64,000 nucleotides of DNA from an uncultured bacterium (GCA_949297715.1 CASFTJ010000003.1:97201-161200); one strand, 5' to 3'. Counted from the stretch's first letter, positions 42,726-53,410 are shown. Notes: generated by a model from the sequence alone, not told the origin. Made by a program: numbers and translations.

Positions 42726-43895
42726 ATGAAAATTTCAGAACGCTTAGAAAAAATTCCACCGTATTTATTTGCGGAGATAGATAAAAAAATTGCCGAAGCA
42801 AAAGCAAAAGGATGTGATGTAATAAGTTTAGGGATAGGCGACCCTGATACACCTACCCTTGCACCTGTTGTTGAAGAAATGCACAAGGCAATCGACAACC
42901 CGAAAAATCATGACTACCCTCCTTATAACGGAACTGAAAGTTTCCGCAAAAGCGCTTGCGACTGGATGAAAAGACGATTTGGCGTTGACTTAAATCCTGA
43001 TACTGAAATGCTTGCAAATATCGGCTCAAAAGAAGCCATTGCTCACGTGTTTTTCGCATTTGTAGATAAAGGCGATTATACACTTGTTCCTGATCCAGGG
43101 TATCCTGTTTATCATAACGCAACGATTTTTGCGGGCGGAACACCTTATGAAATGCCGCTTTTAGAAGAAAACGGATATCTTCCTGACTTCGATAAGATTC
43201 CGGAAGATATTGCAAAAAAATCAAAATTGATGTTTTTGAATTACCCGAACAACCCGACAGGTGCAGTTGCGGATCTTGAATTTTACAAAAAAGCGGTAGA
43301 CTTCTGTAAAAAGTATGATATTCTGCTTTGCTCTGATATGGCATACTCTGAAATGACTTACGACGGATATAAAGCACCATCTGTTCTTCAGGTTGAAGGT
43401 GGAAAAGATGTTGCAATAGAATTTTATTCACACTCAAAATCCTACAATATGACAGGCTGGAGAGTCGGATTTGTTTGCGGAAACGCTCAAGCAATCAAGG
43501 CTCTTGGTACAATTAAAAACAATATCGACAGCGGAACTTTTAAAGCAATTCAAGATGCAGCAGCAAAAGCTTTTACTGTTGATCAAAATTTAATTAATAA
43601 CTTAAATAAAATGTATCAAGAACGCCGTGACGCCGCTGAAAACGGTTTTAGAGAACTCGGTTGGAATATTAAACCTTCCAAGGCGACATTTTATCTGTGG
43701 CTTCCCGTACCGAAAGGCATGACAAGTGAAGAGTTTGTAACAGAAATGCTTGAAAAAGCAAATATCGTTGTTCCTCCGGGCAACGGATACGGGAAATGCG
43801 GCGAAGGATACTTTAGAGTTGCTCTTACTAAAGATGTCGATACACTTAAAAAATGTATTCAAAGAATGAAAGATGCTGGAATCAGGTATAATTAA
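42726..43895 (+). CDS. dapL: LL-diaminopimelate aminotransferase
   Basis: DapL converts tetrahydrodipicolinate directly to LL-DAP for lysine and peptidoglycan. It is a class I PLP aminotransferase with 'LGIGDPDTPT', 'DYPPYNGTESFRKSA', 'VPDPGYPVY', 'NYPNNPTGA' and the PLP Lys in 'SHSKSYNMTGWRVGF'. This combination, found in cyanobacteria and plants as well as anaerobes, fits DapL better than AspC. The start is the ATG after AAGGAG; the TTG 15 nt upstream overlaps the RBS. Confidence 0.88.
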   Translation: MKISERLEKIPPYLFAEIDKKIAEAKAKGCDVISLGIGDPDTPTLAPVVEEMHKAIDNPKNHDYPPYNGTESFRKSACDWMKRRFGVDLNPDTEMLANIGSKEAIAHVFFAFVDKGDYTLVPDPGYPVYHNATIFAGGTPYEMPLLEENGYLPDFDKIPEDIAKKSKLMFLNYPNNPTGAVADLEFYKKAVDFCKKYDILLCSDMAYSEMTYDGYKAPSVLQVEGGKDVAIEFYSHSKSYNMTGWRVGFVCGNAQAIKALGTIKNNIDSGTFKAIQDAAAKAFTVDQNLINNLNKMYQERRDAAENGFRELGWNIKPSKATFYLWLPVPKGMTSEEFVTEMLEKANIVVPPGNGYGKCGEGYFRVALTKDVDTLKKCIQRMKDAGIRYN

Positions 43896-43899
43896 AACA

Positions 43900-43929
43900 T
43901 TGTCCTGAAATTAATGATTATGGTATAAT
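43900..43929 (+). promoter_or_regulatory. Promoter of the 1171-aa multidomain gene, leaderless layout
   Basis: TTGTCC (43900-43905), an 18-nt spacer and extended TGG-TATAAT (43924-43929), then six bases to ATG at 43936. Confidence 0.7.
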
Positions 43930-43935
43930 TTTCAT

Positions 43936-46900
43936 ATGGAATGTCCAAAATGCGGTTTAGAAATAGATGAGAAAACAACGGTATGCCCTAATTGTAAAAA
44001 GGTATTAAAAGTTGTATGCCCTATTTGCAAAACCATCAATAAAACCAATACCTGTAAAAAATGCGGTTACGTGATTATAACAAAATGCAACAAGTGCGGA
44101 AAAGTTAACCAAACCGTCGATAAAAAGTGCAAAAAATGCGGATTTTCACTTGAGCAGAGCGTAATTCTTAACGAAGCCAACACAGATAATTTTGCACTAA
44201 TGACTATTGATTTTCCAAATGTCAATGAGCTGAGAAATCTTTTAGGCTCAGTACAATTGCTAAACAAGTTCAAAATAAAACTGGATAAAATAATTTTTGA
44301 TATCTCAAAAGCTGCCGGAATCCGCAGACAAATACTCAATAATACTTATATACTGAGATTTGATAAAGCTTACACTTTCAACAGCAGTGTCGACGGCGCA
44401 ATTACGGCTGCTGTAAATATTATCACTGAAATGACTAGAATGAACTATAAGCTTACAAACAAAAAAAATGCCACAGTAAGATGTAATATGTTCATATTAA
44501 GAAGAAGTATTGATGACAATCCTTATGATATAAAATCAGGATTTAACATCAGCATGGTAAAACAAAGTGAAGACGCAAAACAAAGAGCCTTAAACACTTC
44601 TCAGGTAATCGTTGATAATTATGTAAAAGAAGCGTTGGATGCAAAATATTCCGCAAGTCCGCTTAATTCGGTAATGATAAAAGATCAGATGGTTATGTTC
44701 CATGAAGTTGATATCAACAGCCAAATCAAAATTAATTATGAAGATCTTGACGATAAACCCGAAGAAGAACTTGAAGTACCGAACTTTGTACAAAATATGC
44801 TTGTCGAACAGGATAAACTTGACGGAGAAGCTTTAAGCAAGCTTGAATCTCCAACCGATCCTGATGCTATTTATGATATTGAAACCATTCATTTTAGTGA
44901 TATACAATGCCAGTTTATCAGAACAGAAAATATCGACGTGTTTTATCACATGGTAAACAGATTATCAGAATACCCTTATGGGATTTGCGCGATAAAAACA
45001 CCGCCTTTATATGTCCCGTATTCACTTAAGATTATCTCTACAATAGAGGAACTTAATATCTACAAAAATATAATCAGCATAACCTGTTATGATGAAATGA
45101 AATATTCTCCGTATTCATTTTTTAGAGAACTTGTCAGTGCGATTTTTGAATTTACGGTTTCACAGAAATTGTTCAATACAAATGATTTTTCTATGTTTAA
45201 ATCTATTGATCCTGACGGATTAATTAAGGATCTTGTAACTCTGCAAGAGAGAGGAATTGACGAGACAAACAGAAGACATTTATCTTTCTACGATATCTTT
45301 TTCACTCTTATGAATGCAATTCCTGAAACTCTTATTTTTATTGAAAATTTTGATAAAATTGACTCAAGTTCTTATGAAGTTATGAAATTTTTATTTGCAG
45401 AATTTGATAAACTGAAAGTCAGTTATTTAATATCTTATGATAAGGATTTCTCGCTTCATAAAGACAACTACTTCTTGCTTTCAAGACCATACTATACTGA
45501 AATAACTTTAAAACCGACGTCTTTTGAAAGAATGATTGAAGAAAATAAAGAGTATTACCGCAAAATTATGGATAGTTTCTACTTCCACAGAATTGCAAAA
45601 TATTCTTTCGGAAGCATTCTGTTTCTAGACATTGCAATCCAATATTTAATTGAAAGCGGAGTTTACGAAGCAAATGACGACTGTATTGAACTTGTTAACC
45701 CTAAAACAATTATTATTCCATCCAGCCTGAAGAAACTTATGAAGCGCCGTCTTAATCTGTTAGAAGACGATCCTGATGCTATTAAATTTCTTGCAACTTG
45801 CGTGCTTATGGGCACAAGAATTGATCAGGATACAATAAAAAGTTTGAAATATGATAATATTGATAGTATTATCGAAAGTTTATCAGATATGGGATATGTT
45901 TATTTCTGGAATAACTGTATGTATTTCCCGAATTATAATCTTTTGCGAGAAAGTATTCTTTCAGTATTAAATAAAGAGCTTTTACAATCTATTGCACGAG
46001 ATTTATTTGAAAAAGTTTTTATAGACAATATGCCGTCTCCCACAAAAGCCTATTTATACGGACTGCTTGAAGATTACAAATCAGAATTCTTTGAATGGGA
46101 AAATCTTGCTAAAATAAGTCTTTCCCTAGGAGATTACAATGCTTATACAAACTGTGCGGACAAAATAATTGAACTTCTTGACAAAAATACAGATGAAGAA
46201 AAGCAAGAAGAAATTGATAAGTACAAACTTGATTTATCAGAAAATATTGCAAATAATCTTCTATCGTATGATCCTCAAAAATCATCGAGTATTGCTGAAA
46301 ACACGTTGAACAGACTTGAAAATGCCGGTGAAAATGAGAAAGTAATTGAATTATGCAATAAAATGATTCAAGGTTACCTTAAAAATGGCAACTACACGCA
46401 CGCATTAGAACTTACTCATAAAATTCTTTCAAGACTTCCTAATTCATCAATAGATCCTTCAGCTCAAGATTTTAATAAATACTTCTTCTTTATGTCGCTA
46501 ATACACATAGAAATATTGTTCAACATAGGAGCATTTGACGATTGCATAGATATCGGATACAAAGTTTTGAGTTTTGTTAATCAATCAACTCTTGAAATTT
46601 TACGCCCCGAATATATTGCAAAAGAGGACTTTGAAGCAATAATTCTTGATGCAGTGGGCTTTGTAGCCTTATCAAGTGCACTTCAAATGAAAGGGATTGT
46701 AAAAGAATTTTTAAGTATTATAAAAACGGATCTACCTCAAATTCCACCTTCCTATGACATCTTCCCTGCAGTAGAGGAGTTTTTGAAAGGAAACAGAAGT
46801 GTATACAGCCCTGTAATGGTTTCAGAGAAAGACAGATTTTCTGGAATACTGTTCCACATTATGGAAGCATTTAACAAGTATTCCAATGACAGCAACAGTT

Positions 46901-47451
46901 TTGCAGAAGAAATATATGCGGCAAAACAACTTGCAAGATTTAACAGACTTCATCAGTTGGAATTATTCTGCGATTTAATGATTGGAAAAGCTTACTCCGA
47001 TATGGAATCATATGATAAGGCTTCTTTAATCATATATAAAATAATTAAAGCAACAGGTGATAACGGAATGTCTGATATGACTTACGTTGCTTGGCTTTTA
47101 ATGAGCGAAATGAGCATAAAACAAGGTCGCTACACCGTTGCATACGGAATAATAAACAACTCACTCATACAGCTTGAGAAAGCTGACGGTTCAAATGAGT
47201 ATTTGTTAATGTTATTTAAATACCAGATGTTTAAGGTTATGATGTACAAAGGCAAAGCAGAGCAAGCACAAATTTGTCTTGTCCAGTGCCTATATTTATC
47301 AAAGAAACATAATATACAAATTGAATTTGATACGGATGCATCGCATTATATACCTCTTGTAGATCCTGATGAAGACACAGAACAAGAGCAAATGCAGGTA
47401 GCTGCAGGCACCATCCAAAGAAATAATGAAGATGACGAAAGCGAGGAATAA
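43936..47451 (+). CDS. Zinc-ribbon / cyclase-homology / AAA-like / TPR multidomain protein
   Basis: Six CxxC pairs (C3/C6, C17/C20, C28/C31, C40/C43, C51/C54, C65/C68) form three zinc ribbons. Residues about 85-180 read like a class III nucleotide cyclase homology domain ('FALMTIDFPNVNEL', 'AAGIRRQILNNTYILRFD') but lack a clear metal-binding Asp pair. A degenerate AAA/STAND-like region follows with a Walker-B-like strand LIFIENFD (466-473) and no convincing P-loop. The last 450 residues are TPR-like helices, then an acidic tail. The order recalls soluble adenylyl cyclase (cyclase-AAA-TPR). It is probably a scaffold or sensor. The stop overlaps glgA's ATG. Confidence 0.6.
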   Translation: MECPKCGLEIDEKTTVCPNCKKVLKVVCPICKTINKTNTCKKCGYVIITKCNKCGKVNQTVDKKCKKCGFSLEQSVILNEANTDNFALMTIDFPNVNELRNLLGSVQLLNKFKIKLDKIIFDISKAAGIRRQILNNTYILRFDKAYTFNSSVDGAITAAVNIITEMTRMNYKLTNKKNATVRCNMFILRRSIDDNPYDIKSGFNISMVKQSEDAKQRALNTSQVIVDNYVKEALDAKYSASPLNSVMIKDQMVMFHEVDINSQIKINYEDLDDKPEEELEVPNFVQNMLVEQDKLDGEALSKLESPTDPDAIYDIETIHFSDIQCQFIRTENIDVFYHMVNRLSEYPYGICAIKTPPLYVPYSLKIISTIEELNIYKNIISITCYDEMKYSPYSFFRELVSAIFEFTVSQKLFNTNDFSMFKSIDPDGLIKDLVTLQERGIDETNRRHLSFYDIFFTLMNAIPETLIFIENFDKIDSSSYEVMKFLFAEFDKLKVSYLISYDKDFSLHKDNYFLLSRPYYTEITLKPTSFERMIEENKEYYRKIMDSFYFHRIAKYSFGSILFLDIAIQYLIESGVYEANDDCIELVNPKTIIIPSSLKKLMKRRLNLLEDDPDAIKFLATCVLMGTRIDQDTIKSLKYDNIDSIIESLSDMGYVYFWNNCMYFPNYNLLRESILSVLNKELLQSIARDLFEKVFIDNMPSPTKAYLYGLLEDYKSEFFEWENLAKISLSLGDYNAYTNCADKIIELLDKNTDEEKQEEIDKYKLDLSENIANNLLSYDPQKSSSIAENTLNRLENAGENEKVIELCNKMIQGYLKNGNYTHALELTHKILSRLPNSSIDPSAQDFNKYFFFMSLIHIEILFNIGAFDDCIDIGYKVLSFVNQSTLEILRPEYIAKEDFEAIILDAVGFVALSSALQMKGIVKEFLSIIKTDLPQIPPSYDIFPAVEEFLKGNRSVYSPVMVSEKDRFSGILFHIMEAFNKYSNDSNSFAEEIYAAKQLARFNRLHQLELFCDLMIGKAYSDMESYDKASLIIYKIIKATGDNGMSDMTYVAWLLMSEMSIKQGRYTVAYGIINNSLIQLEKADGSNEYLLMLFKYQMFKVMMYKGKAEQAQICLVQCLYLSKKHNIQIEFDTDASHYIPLVDPDEDTEQEQMQVAAGTIQRNNEDDESEE

Positions 47452-48896
47452 TGAAAGTTTTATTTGCATCAGCAGAAGTTGCACCGTTTTCTAAAGCAGG
47501 AGGACTTGCAGATGTTGTCGGAAGCTTGCCCAAATATTTGGAAAAAGATGTTGAGATTGCAATATTTACACCGCTTCACGGATGTATAAACAAAGAAAAA
47601 TACGGAATAAAAGAGTTAGAAAATTCCGAATTATGGCTTACATTCGGTCGTAACGGCCACAAATTCAGATTATTTATGACTAAACTTCCCGGAACAAACA
47701 TCAATGTATTTTTTGTTCATAACGATTGGTATTTTACCTGTTTTGGAGAGGTTTATCCTAAATGGCTGGATCCTCAGTATGAACATGAAAGATATATTGC
47801 ATTTTCGCTTGCAACAATGGAATATGCAAAACTCTTAAACTTCAGAGCCGATGTAATTCATGCAAACGATTGGCACACAGCCATGATTCCTGTTTATCTT
47901 CACAGCAATTACAAATTTGATGATTTCTGGAAAAACACCAAAACCGTATTTGAAATCCATAACCTTGCATATCAGGGAGTTTGGTTTGAAAGTATACTGG
48001 ATTTTGCAAATATGCGAAAGGATATTGTTTACAATGAATGGTGCGTGGAGCATTACGGCAGAGTAAACTGGATGAAAGGCGCAATTAATTATTCTGACAA
48101 AGTTGTAGCAGTATCGCCGACTTATGCAAAAGAAATTTTAACAGGCGAATACGGTGAAGGAATGGATTACACACTTCGAGGAGCGCAAAACAAGTTATTA
48201 GGAATTTTAAACGGAATAGATTATGATGTGTTCAACCCCAAAACCGATAAATTACTCTTAAAAAATTACGATATAACTTCACTTGAAAATAAAGAAGAAA
48301 ATAAAAAATACATTTGTGGATATTTCGGACTTAAATACAACCCCAATCGCCCTTTATTTGTTATGGTATCACGCCTTGTTTCGCAAAAGGGCATTGATTT
48401 AATAAGAGGAGCCGAAGATACTTTAAGAAATATAGAGGCTGATTTTATATTTTTAGGTTCAGGCGACAAGGATTACGAAAATCTTTTAATCTGGCTTTCA
48501 AACAATTCATCAAACATAAGAGCTTACGTCGGATACAACGGAGAATTGGCAAACAGAATTTATGCAGCAAGCGATTTTTATTTAATGCCGTCAAAGTTTG
48601 AACCCTGCGGATTAAGCCAATTAATTGCAATGCGCTACGGCTCTTTACCGGTCGTAAGAGCAACCGGAGGCTTAGAAGATACCGTAACGGGTTATCCGCT
48701 TGACAATTCAACCGGATTCAAATTCTGGGGATATGATTCCGGTGCAATGATTGATGCAATAAGATGTGCACTTTATGTTTACAAAGATAAATATACCTTT
48801 AACGCTATGAGAAAATCTGCAATGGAAGCGGATTTTTCTTGGAAAAAAAGCTCTAAAGAATACTTAAAAATGTATCAAGAACTTGCAAATAAATAA
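47451..48896 (+). CDS. glgA: Glycogen synthase (ADP-glucose)
   Basis: A GT5 glycosyltransferase of 481 aa. The N-terminal KAGGL (15-19) in 'PFSKAGGLADVVGSLP' binds ADP-glucose. 'HANDWHTAMIP', 'FEIHNLAYQG', 'GILNGIDYDVFNP' and the C-terminal 'PSKFEPCGLSQLIAMRYG' (catalytic E) are all present. The ATG overlaps the stop of the preceding gene in TAATG, so translation is coupled. The neighbouring protein may therefore act in the same process. Glycogen phosphorylase and GlgC are not seen. Confidence 0.95.
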   Translation: MKVLFASAEVAPFSKAGGLADVVGSLPKYLEKDVEIAIFTPLHGCINKEKYGIKELENSELWLTFGRNGHKFRLFMTKLPGTNINVFFVHNDWYFTCFGEVYPKWLDPQYEHERYIAFSLATMEYAKLLNFRADVIHANDWHTAMIPVYLHSNYKFDDFWKNTKTVFEIHNLAYQGVWFESILDFANMRKDIVYNEWCVEHYGRVNWMKGAINYSDKVVAVSPTYAKEILTGEYGEGMDYTLRGAQNKLLGILNGIDYDVFNPKTDKLLLKNYDITSLENKEENKKYICGYFGLKYNPNRPLFVMVSRLVSQKGIDLIRGAEDTLRNIEADFIFLGSGDKDYENLLIWLSNNSSNIRAYVGYNGELANRIYAASDFYLMPSKFEPCGLSQLIAMRYGSLPVVRATGGLEDTVTGYPLDNSTGFKFWGYDSGAMIDAIRCALYVYKDKYTFNAMRKSAMEADFSWKKSSKEYLKMYQELANK

Positions 48897-49040
48897 TCAA
48901 TTATCAAACAAAGCATTTTAATTTTTTTATTAATTGTTTCTCCTATAATAAAATATTGATGAAATTTATACTAAGAGTTACAATATTATTAGTTTGTGTA
49001 GTTTAGGTTGGGTTAATTAGCGCATTTAAGAATGGTTAAA

Positions 49041-49925
49041 ATGAGCAATAAATTACTTGAATATTCCAAATTGCATATATCAGTTTTATTGTCAGGCTTC
49101 ACCGGGCTTTTTCCGAAACTTATATCTTTAAATGAGGTTTTGATTGTCTGGTACAGGATGATTTTGGCTTTTTTAATATTTGGCGTAATGCTTATATTCA
49201 TGAAGAAAAAGCCTGTTGAAACAAGAAAAAACATCATTAAATTTTGTTTACTTGGAGCACTTCTTACAATACACTTGATGTTCTTTTTCGGAAGCATAAA
49301 ATATTCTAATGTTTCAATCGGGGTAGTTTGTTATTCACTTGTCGGATTTTTCACGGTATTTTTCGAGCCGATTATTCAAAAAACAAAATTTTCATATGCC
49401 GAACTGCTTTACAGCTTAATTGCAGTCTGCGGAATTTGGTTGATATTCAGCTTTGACGCCAATTTCAGATTCGGGATAATTTTAGGAATAATCTCAGCAG
49501 CAATTTTTGCGCTTTATACGGTTTGGAATAAAGTAGCAGAAAAAGGTAAATCTGCAAGATGTATGTTATTTTATGAACTTTTTGGCGGAGCAATTTTTAT
49601 GAGCTTATTTTGTCCGATATATTTTAAATTTAACCCGACATCAACCGTATTTCCAAACGGAATTGAATGGGGCTGGCTGATTATACTTGCATTCTTCTGT
49701 ACCATACTGCTGTATTTAATTTACATTGATGTACTGAAAAAATTATCGGCTTTTACCGTAAGCATTGCAGGGAATCTTGAACCTATTTATGGAATACTTT
49801 TTGCGATGTTATTTTTCAATGAAGCACACGAATTAAGCTTACCATTCTATACAGGACTCGGCTTAATACTTCTTTCCGTATTTGCGCAATCCTTTATAAA
49901 AAACAAACCTTATAAAGAGAGCTGA
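49041..49925 (+). CDS. EamA/DMT-family transporter
   Basis: Ten hydrophobic segments in two EamA-like halves, for example 'LLSGFTGLFPKLISL', 'MILAFLIFGVMLIFM', 'LLGALLTIHLMFFFGSIKY', and in the second half 'IILAFFCTILLYLIYI' and 'NLEPIYGILFAMLFF', the typical EP(I/V) end motif. Substrates of this superfamily vary (amino acids, nucleotide sugars, metabolites) and cannot be read from the sequence. Starts at 49032 or 49041 are both possible; no RBS is clear. The 135-nt gap after glgA has no terminator hairpin that I can see. Confidence 0.85.
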   Translation: MSNKLLEYSKLHISVLLSGFTGLFPKLISLNEVLIVWYRMILAFLIFGVMLIFMKKKPVETRKNIIKFCLLGALLTIHLMFFFGSIKYSNVSIGVVCYSLVGFFTVFFEPIIQKTKFSYAELLYSLIAVCGIWLIFSFDANFRFGIILGIISAAIFALYTVWNKVAEKGKSARCMLFYELFGGAIFMSLFCPIYFKFNPTSTVFPNGIEWGWLIILAFFCTILLYLIYIDVLKKLSAFTVSIAGNLEPIYGILFAMLFFNEAHELSLPFYTGLGLILLSVFAQSFIKNKPYKES

Positions 49926-49937
49926 TTTTAATTTATA

Positions 49938-51749
49938 TTAATTATAAATTTTTCTTGTCAAATCAGCTTTTCTTATTCTGATATTTTCGGGAGTAATTTC
50001 GACAAGCTCATCATCAGCTATATATTCAAGCGATTCTTCGAGTGACATAATCTTTGGAGCCTGAAGGGTTACCATAACATCAGCAGTTGCGCTTCTCATA
50101 TTTGTAAGCTTTTTAGTCTTACAAATATTTACGACAATATCTTGAGGCTTGTTGCACTCACCGATAATCATGCCTCTGTAAACCTTTGTTTTAGGAGTTA
50201 CGAAAAATACGCCTCTATCTTCAAACTGAGCTAATGCGTATGGTATAGCCTCACCCTGTTCAATTGCAATAATAGAACCGTTTCTTTGACGGGGAATGTC
50301 ACCTGCATAAGGTCTGTAGTGCAAGAATGTATGATACATTATTCCTTCACCGCGAGTCATCCTAATAAATTCACTTCTAAACCCGATTAAACCTCTTGCC
50401 GGAATATGAAATGTCAAAGTCGTTCTGCCTTTTGAATTATTCATCTCTTTCATTTCGGCTTTTCGGTTTGAAAGTCTTTCAATACATCCGCCGGCACAGC
50501 TTTCGGGAACATCCACAATCAAATTTTCATAAGGCTCGCATCTTTCATCGTTAATAGTTTTATAAATAACTTCCGGCTTTGAAACCTGAAATTCATAACC
50601 TTCACGACGCATTGTCTCAATCAAAATTCCAAGATGCAATTCGCCTCGCCCTGAAACTTTAAAAACATCTGTTGAATCGGTATCTTCCACTCTTAAACTT
50701 ACATTTTTTTCAAGTTCATTATAAAGACGTTTTCTTAATTGTCTTGAAGTTACAAATTTACCCTCCGTACCTGCAAACGGACTGTCATTTACGGAAAAAT
50801 TCATCTGCAAAGTCGGTTCATCAACTTGAATTAGCGGTAGGGCAACAGGTTCATTCAAATCAGCAATTGTTTCACCGATTTGAATATCGCTAAATCCTGC
50901 AATCCCTACAATATCACCGGCTTTTGCTTCGTCTATTTCAATTCTGCCCAAATCATGGAAACCGAAAAGCTTTGTAATTTTACCACGCTCCTGACTTCCG
51001 TCCGCATGGATAACGCAAACCTGTTCCTGTGATTTAACCGAACCGTTTTCGATTCTTCCGATTACAATTCTTCCGACATAATCGTTATAATCTAAAGTTG
51101 TCGCTCTAAATTGAAAAGGTTTAGCTTCATCACACTCAGGCGGCTGAATATTTTCTAAAATGCAATCCAAAAGCGGAGCCATATCTTTTCTTTCATCATC
51201 AAGATCCTTAATCGCAAATCCGTTAAGACTGCTTGCAAAAACAAACGGAAAATCTATTAAATCTTCTCTGTCAGTCAATTCCGTAAACAAATCAAAAACC
51301 TTATCCAATGCCGTCAAAGGTTCAGCGGCTGGTTTATCAATTTTATTTACAACGACAATTATTTTTAAACCCAATTCAAGCGCTTTTGAAAGCACAAATC
51401 TTGTCTGCGGCATAGGACCTTCCGCCGCATCAACAACCAGTAAAGCCCCGTCAACCATACCCAACACACGCTCAACTTCTCCGCCAAAATCAGCGTGACC
51501 AGGGGTATCTACAACGTTAATTTTCGTATTTTTATAATTTATCGCAATATTTTTAGAAAGAATAGTAATCCCACGTTCTCTTTCAAGGTCGTTACTGTCA
51601 AGAACTCTTTCCTGTACATGCTGATTTTCTCTGAATGCACCCGCCTGCTTTAGTAAACAATCAACCAGAGTTGTTTTACCATGGTCTACGTGCGCTATAA
51701 TCGCTATATTTCTTATATTTTCATTTGCTTTTTTCATATATCCCGCCAT
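49938..51749 (-). CDS. typA: Translational GTPase TypA/BipA
   Basis: The G1 loop AHVDHGKT (residues 19-26), G2 'RERGITI', G3 'DTPGHADFGGEVERVL', G4 'VVNKIDKP' and G5-like 'FASSLNG' are in order. EF-G-like domains and the BipA-specific C-terminal region follow ('IPARGLIGFRSEFIRMTRGEGI', split, and 'ADDELVEITPENIRIRKADL'). It is a ribosome-associated assembly/stress factor. The start could be M1 or M5. A long spacer separates it from the SulP gene. Confidence 0.96.
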   Translation of the reverse strand: MAGYMKKANENIRNIAIIAHVDHGKTTLVDCLLKQAGAFRENQHVQERVLDSNDLERERGITILSKNIAINYKNTKINVVDTPGHADFGGEVERVLGMVDGALLVVDAAEGPMPQTRFVLSKALELGLKIIVVVNKIDKPAAEPLTALDKVFDLFTELTDREDLIDFPFVFASSLNGFAIKDLDDERKDMAPLLDCILENIQPPECDEAKPFQFRATTLDYNDYVGRIVIGRIENGSVKSQEQVCVIHADGSQERGKITKLFGFHDLGRIEIDEAKAGDIVGIAGFSDIQIGETIADLNEPVALPLIQVDEPTLQMNFSVNDSPFAGTEGKFVTSRQLRKRLYNELEKNVSLRVEDTDSTDVFKVSGRGELHLGILIETMRREGYEFQVSKPEVIYKTINDERCEPYENLIVDVPESCAGGCIERLSNRKAEMKEMNNSKGRTTLTFHIPARGLIGFRSEFIRMTRGEGIMYHTFLHYRPYAGDIPRQRNGSIIAIEQGEAIPYALAQFEDRGVFFVTPKTKVYRGMIIGECNKPQDIVVNICKTKKLTNMRSATADVMVTLQAPKIMSLEESLEYIADDELVEITPENIRIRKADLTRKIYN

Positions 51750-51832
51750 TTATAATTGTTTAGTGTACAATCTACACTTTTATATTACACCAGTGATAAT
51801 TTATTTTCAAGTTTTCAACTTAAATTATATAA

Positions 51833-53410
51833 TTATTTAGCTGCCAATTTTTCTAAAGCTTCTTCTTTTGAAAAAGCAAGAGAATTAGAGTTCATAATTT
51901 TTCTGAGTCCGAGTTTTAAAGCAATTGCAGCCACATCGCGGCTGTTAAATATTACAAGAACCTGAACTTTGCGATCTTTCAAAGTTAAAATCAAATCCTC
52001 AAGCGCAAACACTCCTGAAATATCTATTGTTTTTATATCTGAGCAATCAATAATAACCGCATTATTATCCCAAACTTCCTCAACACGGGAGGCAATCTGA
52101 GAAGCTGAACCGAAAAATAGTGTGCCGTCAATATGCATAATCATTGTATTGTTTATCAAATCTTCATTTATATAATTTTCGCTTTCTCCAAGTTCTTTAA
52201 GCTTAACATCCGTTTGTTTTGCGACATTTGCGGCAAACAAAATTGAAGACATAACAACCCCGACTCCGACAGCAAGGATTAAATCGTCAAAAATAGTAAT
52301 AAAGAAAACAAGCAGCATTACCAACAAATCATTTCTCGGTGCAAATTTAATCAATTTTATAAATTTATAATCAATAATACTTACTCCGACCTTAATCAAA
52401 ATTCCAGCAAGAACAGCAAGCGGAATTTTAGAAGCAACCGGCGCGAAAAATACCACAATTAACATCAGAAAAACAGAATGAACAATTCCAGACAATTTAG
52501 TTCTCCCGCCGCTTTTGATATTAACCGCAGTTCTCATAGTCGCCCCGCAAGAAACAAGGCCGCCAAACAATGATGCCACCATATTGGCAATCCCCTGCCC
52601 GATTAATTCTTTATCGGATTTGTGTTTGGTTTTAGTCATAGAATCCGCAACCAGCGAGGTTAAAAGCGTATCAATAGAACCTAAAACCGCAATAGTTAGG
52701 GCTGATGATATAACTATTTCAAACTCTGAAAGATGAAATTCCGGAAAATTAAACGAAGGAAATCCTGACGGAATTTCACCGATTGTTCCGACGTTAAAAT
52801 TAAATACAACAGAAATCACTGTACCGACAACAAGAGCAAGCAAAGCTGGCGGAACAATTTTTGCAACTTTTTTGGGAGTCAAAAAAACTATTAAAAGCGT
52901 AATTACTGCAAGCAAAAATGCTTGAAAATTAACGTCTGTAATCGAACGAACAGCATTTATAAGCCCCTCAACAGGGGTACCCGAAAATTCAACACCTAAA
53001 ATTGCATTTGCCTGCAGCAAAATTATTATCATTCCGATTCCGCTCATAAACCCTGAAATTACAGGATAAGGAATAAAATTAACAAGTTTTCCGATTTTAA
53101 ATATTCCAAAAATTATCTGAAAAATTCCCGATAAAAAAGCGGCAGCGAAAATAATTTCTGGAGAATCGGAATTCACCGCAAGAATTGAAGTTACAAGAAC
53201 AGTTAAAGGTCCTGTAGGCCCTGAAATTTGTGTCGGAGTTCCGCCGAAAAAAGAAGCTAAAAGTCCGACTATAATTGCGCCATAAAGCCCTGCTGTTGCG
53301 CCTAACCCGCTTGATACGCCAAAAGCTATCGCAAGCGGTAATGCGATTATACCGGCAGTAATTCCGCCGAGGATATCTCCTTTTAGGTTTGCTGTCAGTG
53401 TGTTTTTCAT
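51833..53410 (-). CDS. SulP/SLC26 anion transporter with STAS domain
   Basis: The N-terminal 'GDILGGITAGIIALPLAIAFGVSSG' (about 10-34) is the SulP signature start, followed by 'TQISGPTGPLTVLVTSI' and about 12 TM helices. 'LIGQGIANMVASLFGG' and 'VNIKSGGRTKLSGIVHS' fit the transporter core. A cytoplasmic STAS domain begins near residue 425 with 'MIMHIDGTLFFGSA' and 'IIDCSDIKTIDISGVFALEDLI'. The substrate (sulfate, bicarbonate or dicarboxylate) is undetermined. An AAGGGG RBS precedes the ATG. Confidence 0.9.
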   Translation of the reverse strand: MKNTLTANLKGDILGGITAGIIALPLAIAFGVSSGLGATAGLYGAIIVGLLASFFGGTPTQISGPTGPLTVLVTSILAVNSDSPEIIFAAAFLSGIFQIIFGIFKIGKLVNFIPYPVISGFMSGIGMIIILLQANAILGVEFSGTPVEGLINAVRSITDVNFQAFLLAVITLLIVFLTPKKVAKIVPPALLALVVGTVISVVFNFNVGTIGEIPSGFPSFNFPEFHLSEFEIVISSALTIAVLGSIDTLLTSLVADSMTKTKHKSDKELIGQGIANMVASLFGGLVSCGATMRTAVNIKSGGRTKLSGIVHSVFLMLIVVFFAPVASKIPLAVLAGILIKVGVSIIDYKFIKLIKFAPRNDLLVMLLVFFITIFDDLILAVGVGVVMSSILFAANVAKQTDVKLKELGESENYINEDLINNTMIMHIDGTLFFGSASQIASRVEEVWDNNAVIIDCSDIKTIDISGVFALEDLILTLKDRKVQVLVIFNSRDVAAIALKLGLRKIMNSNSLAFSKEEALEKLAAK

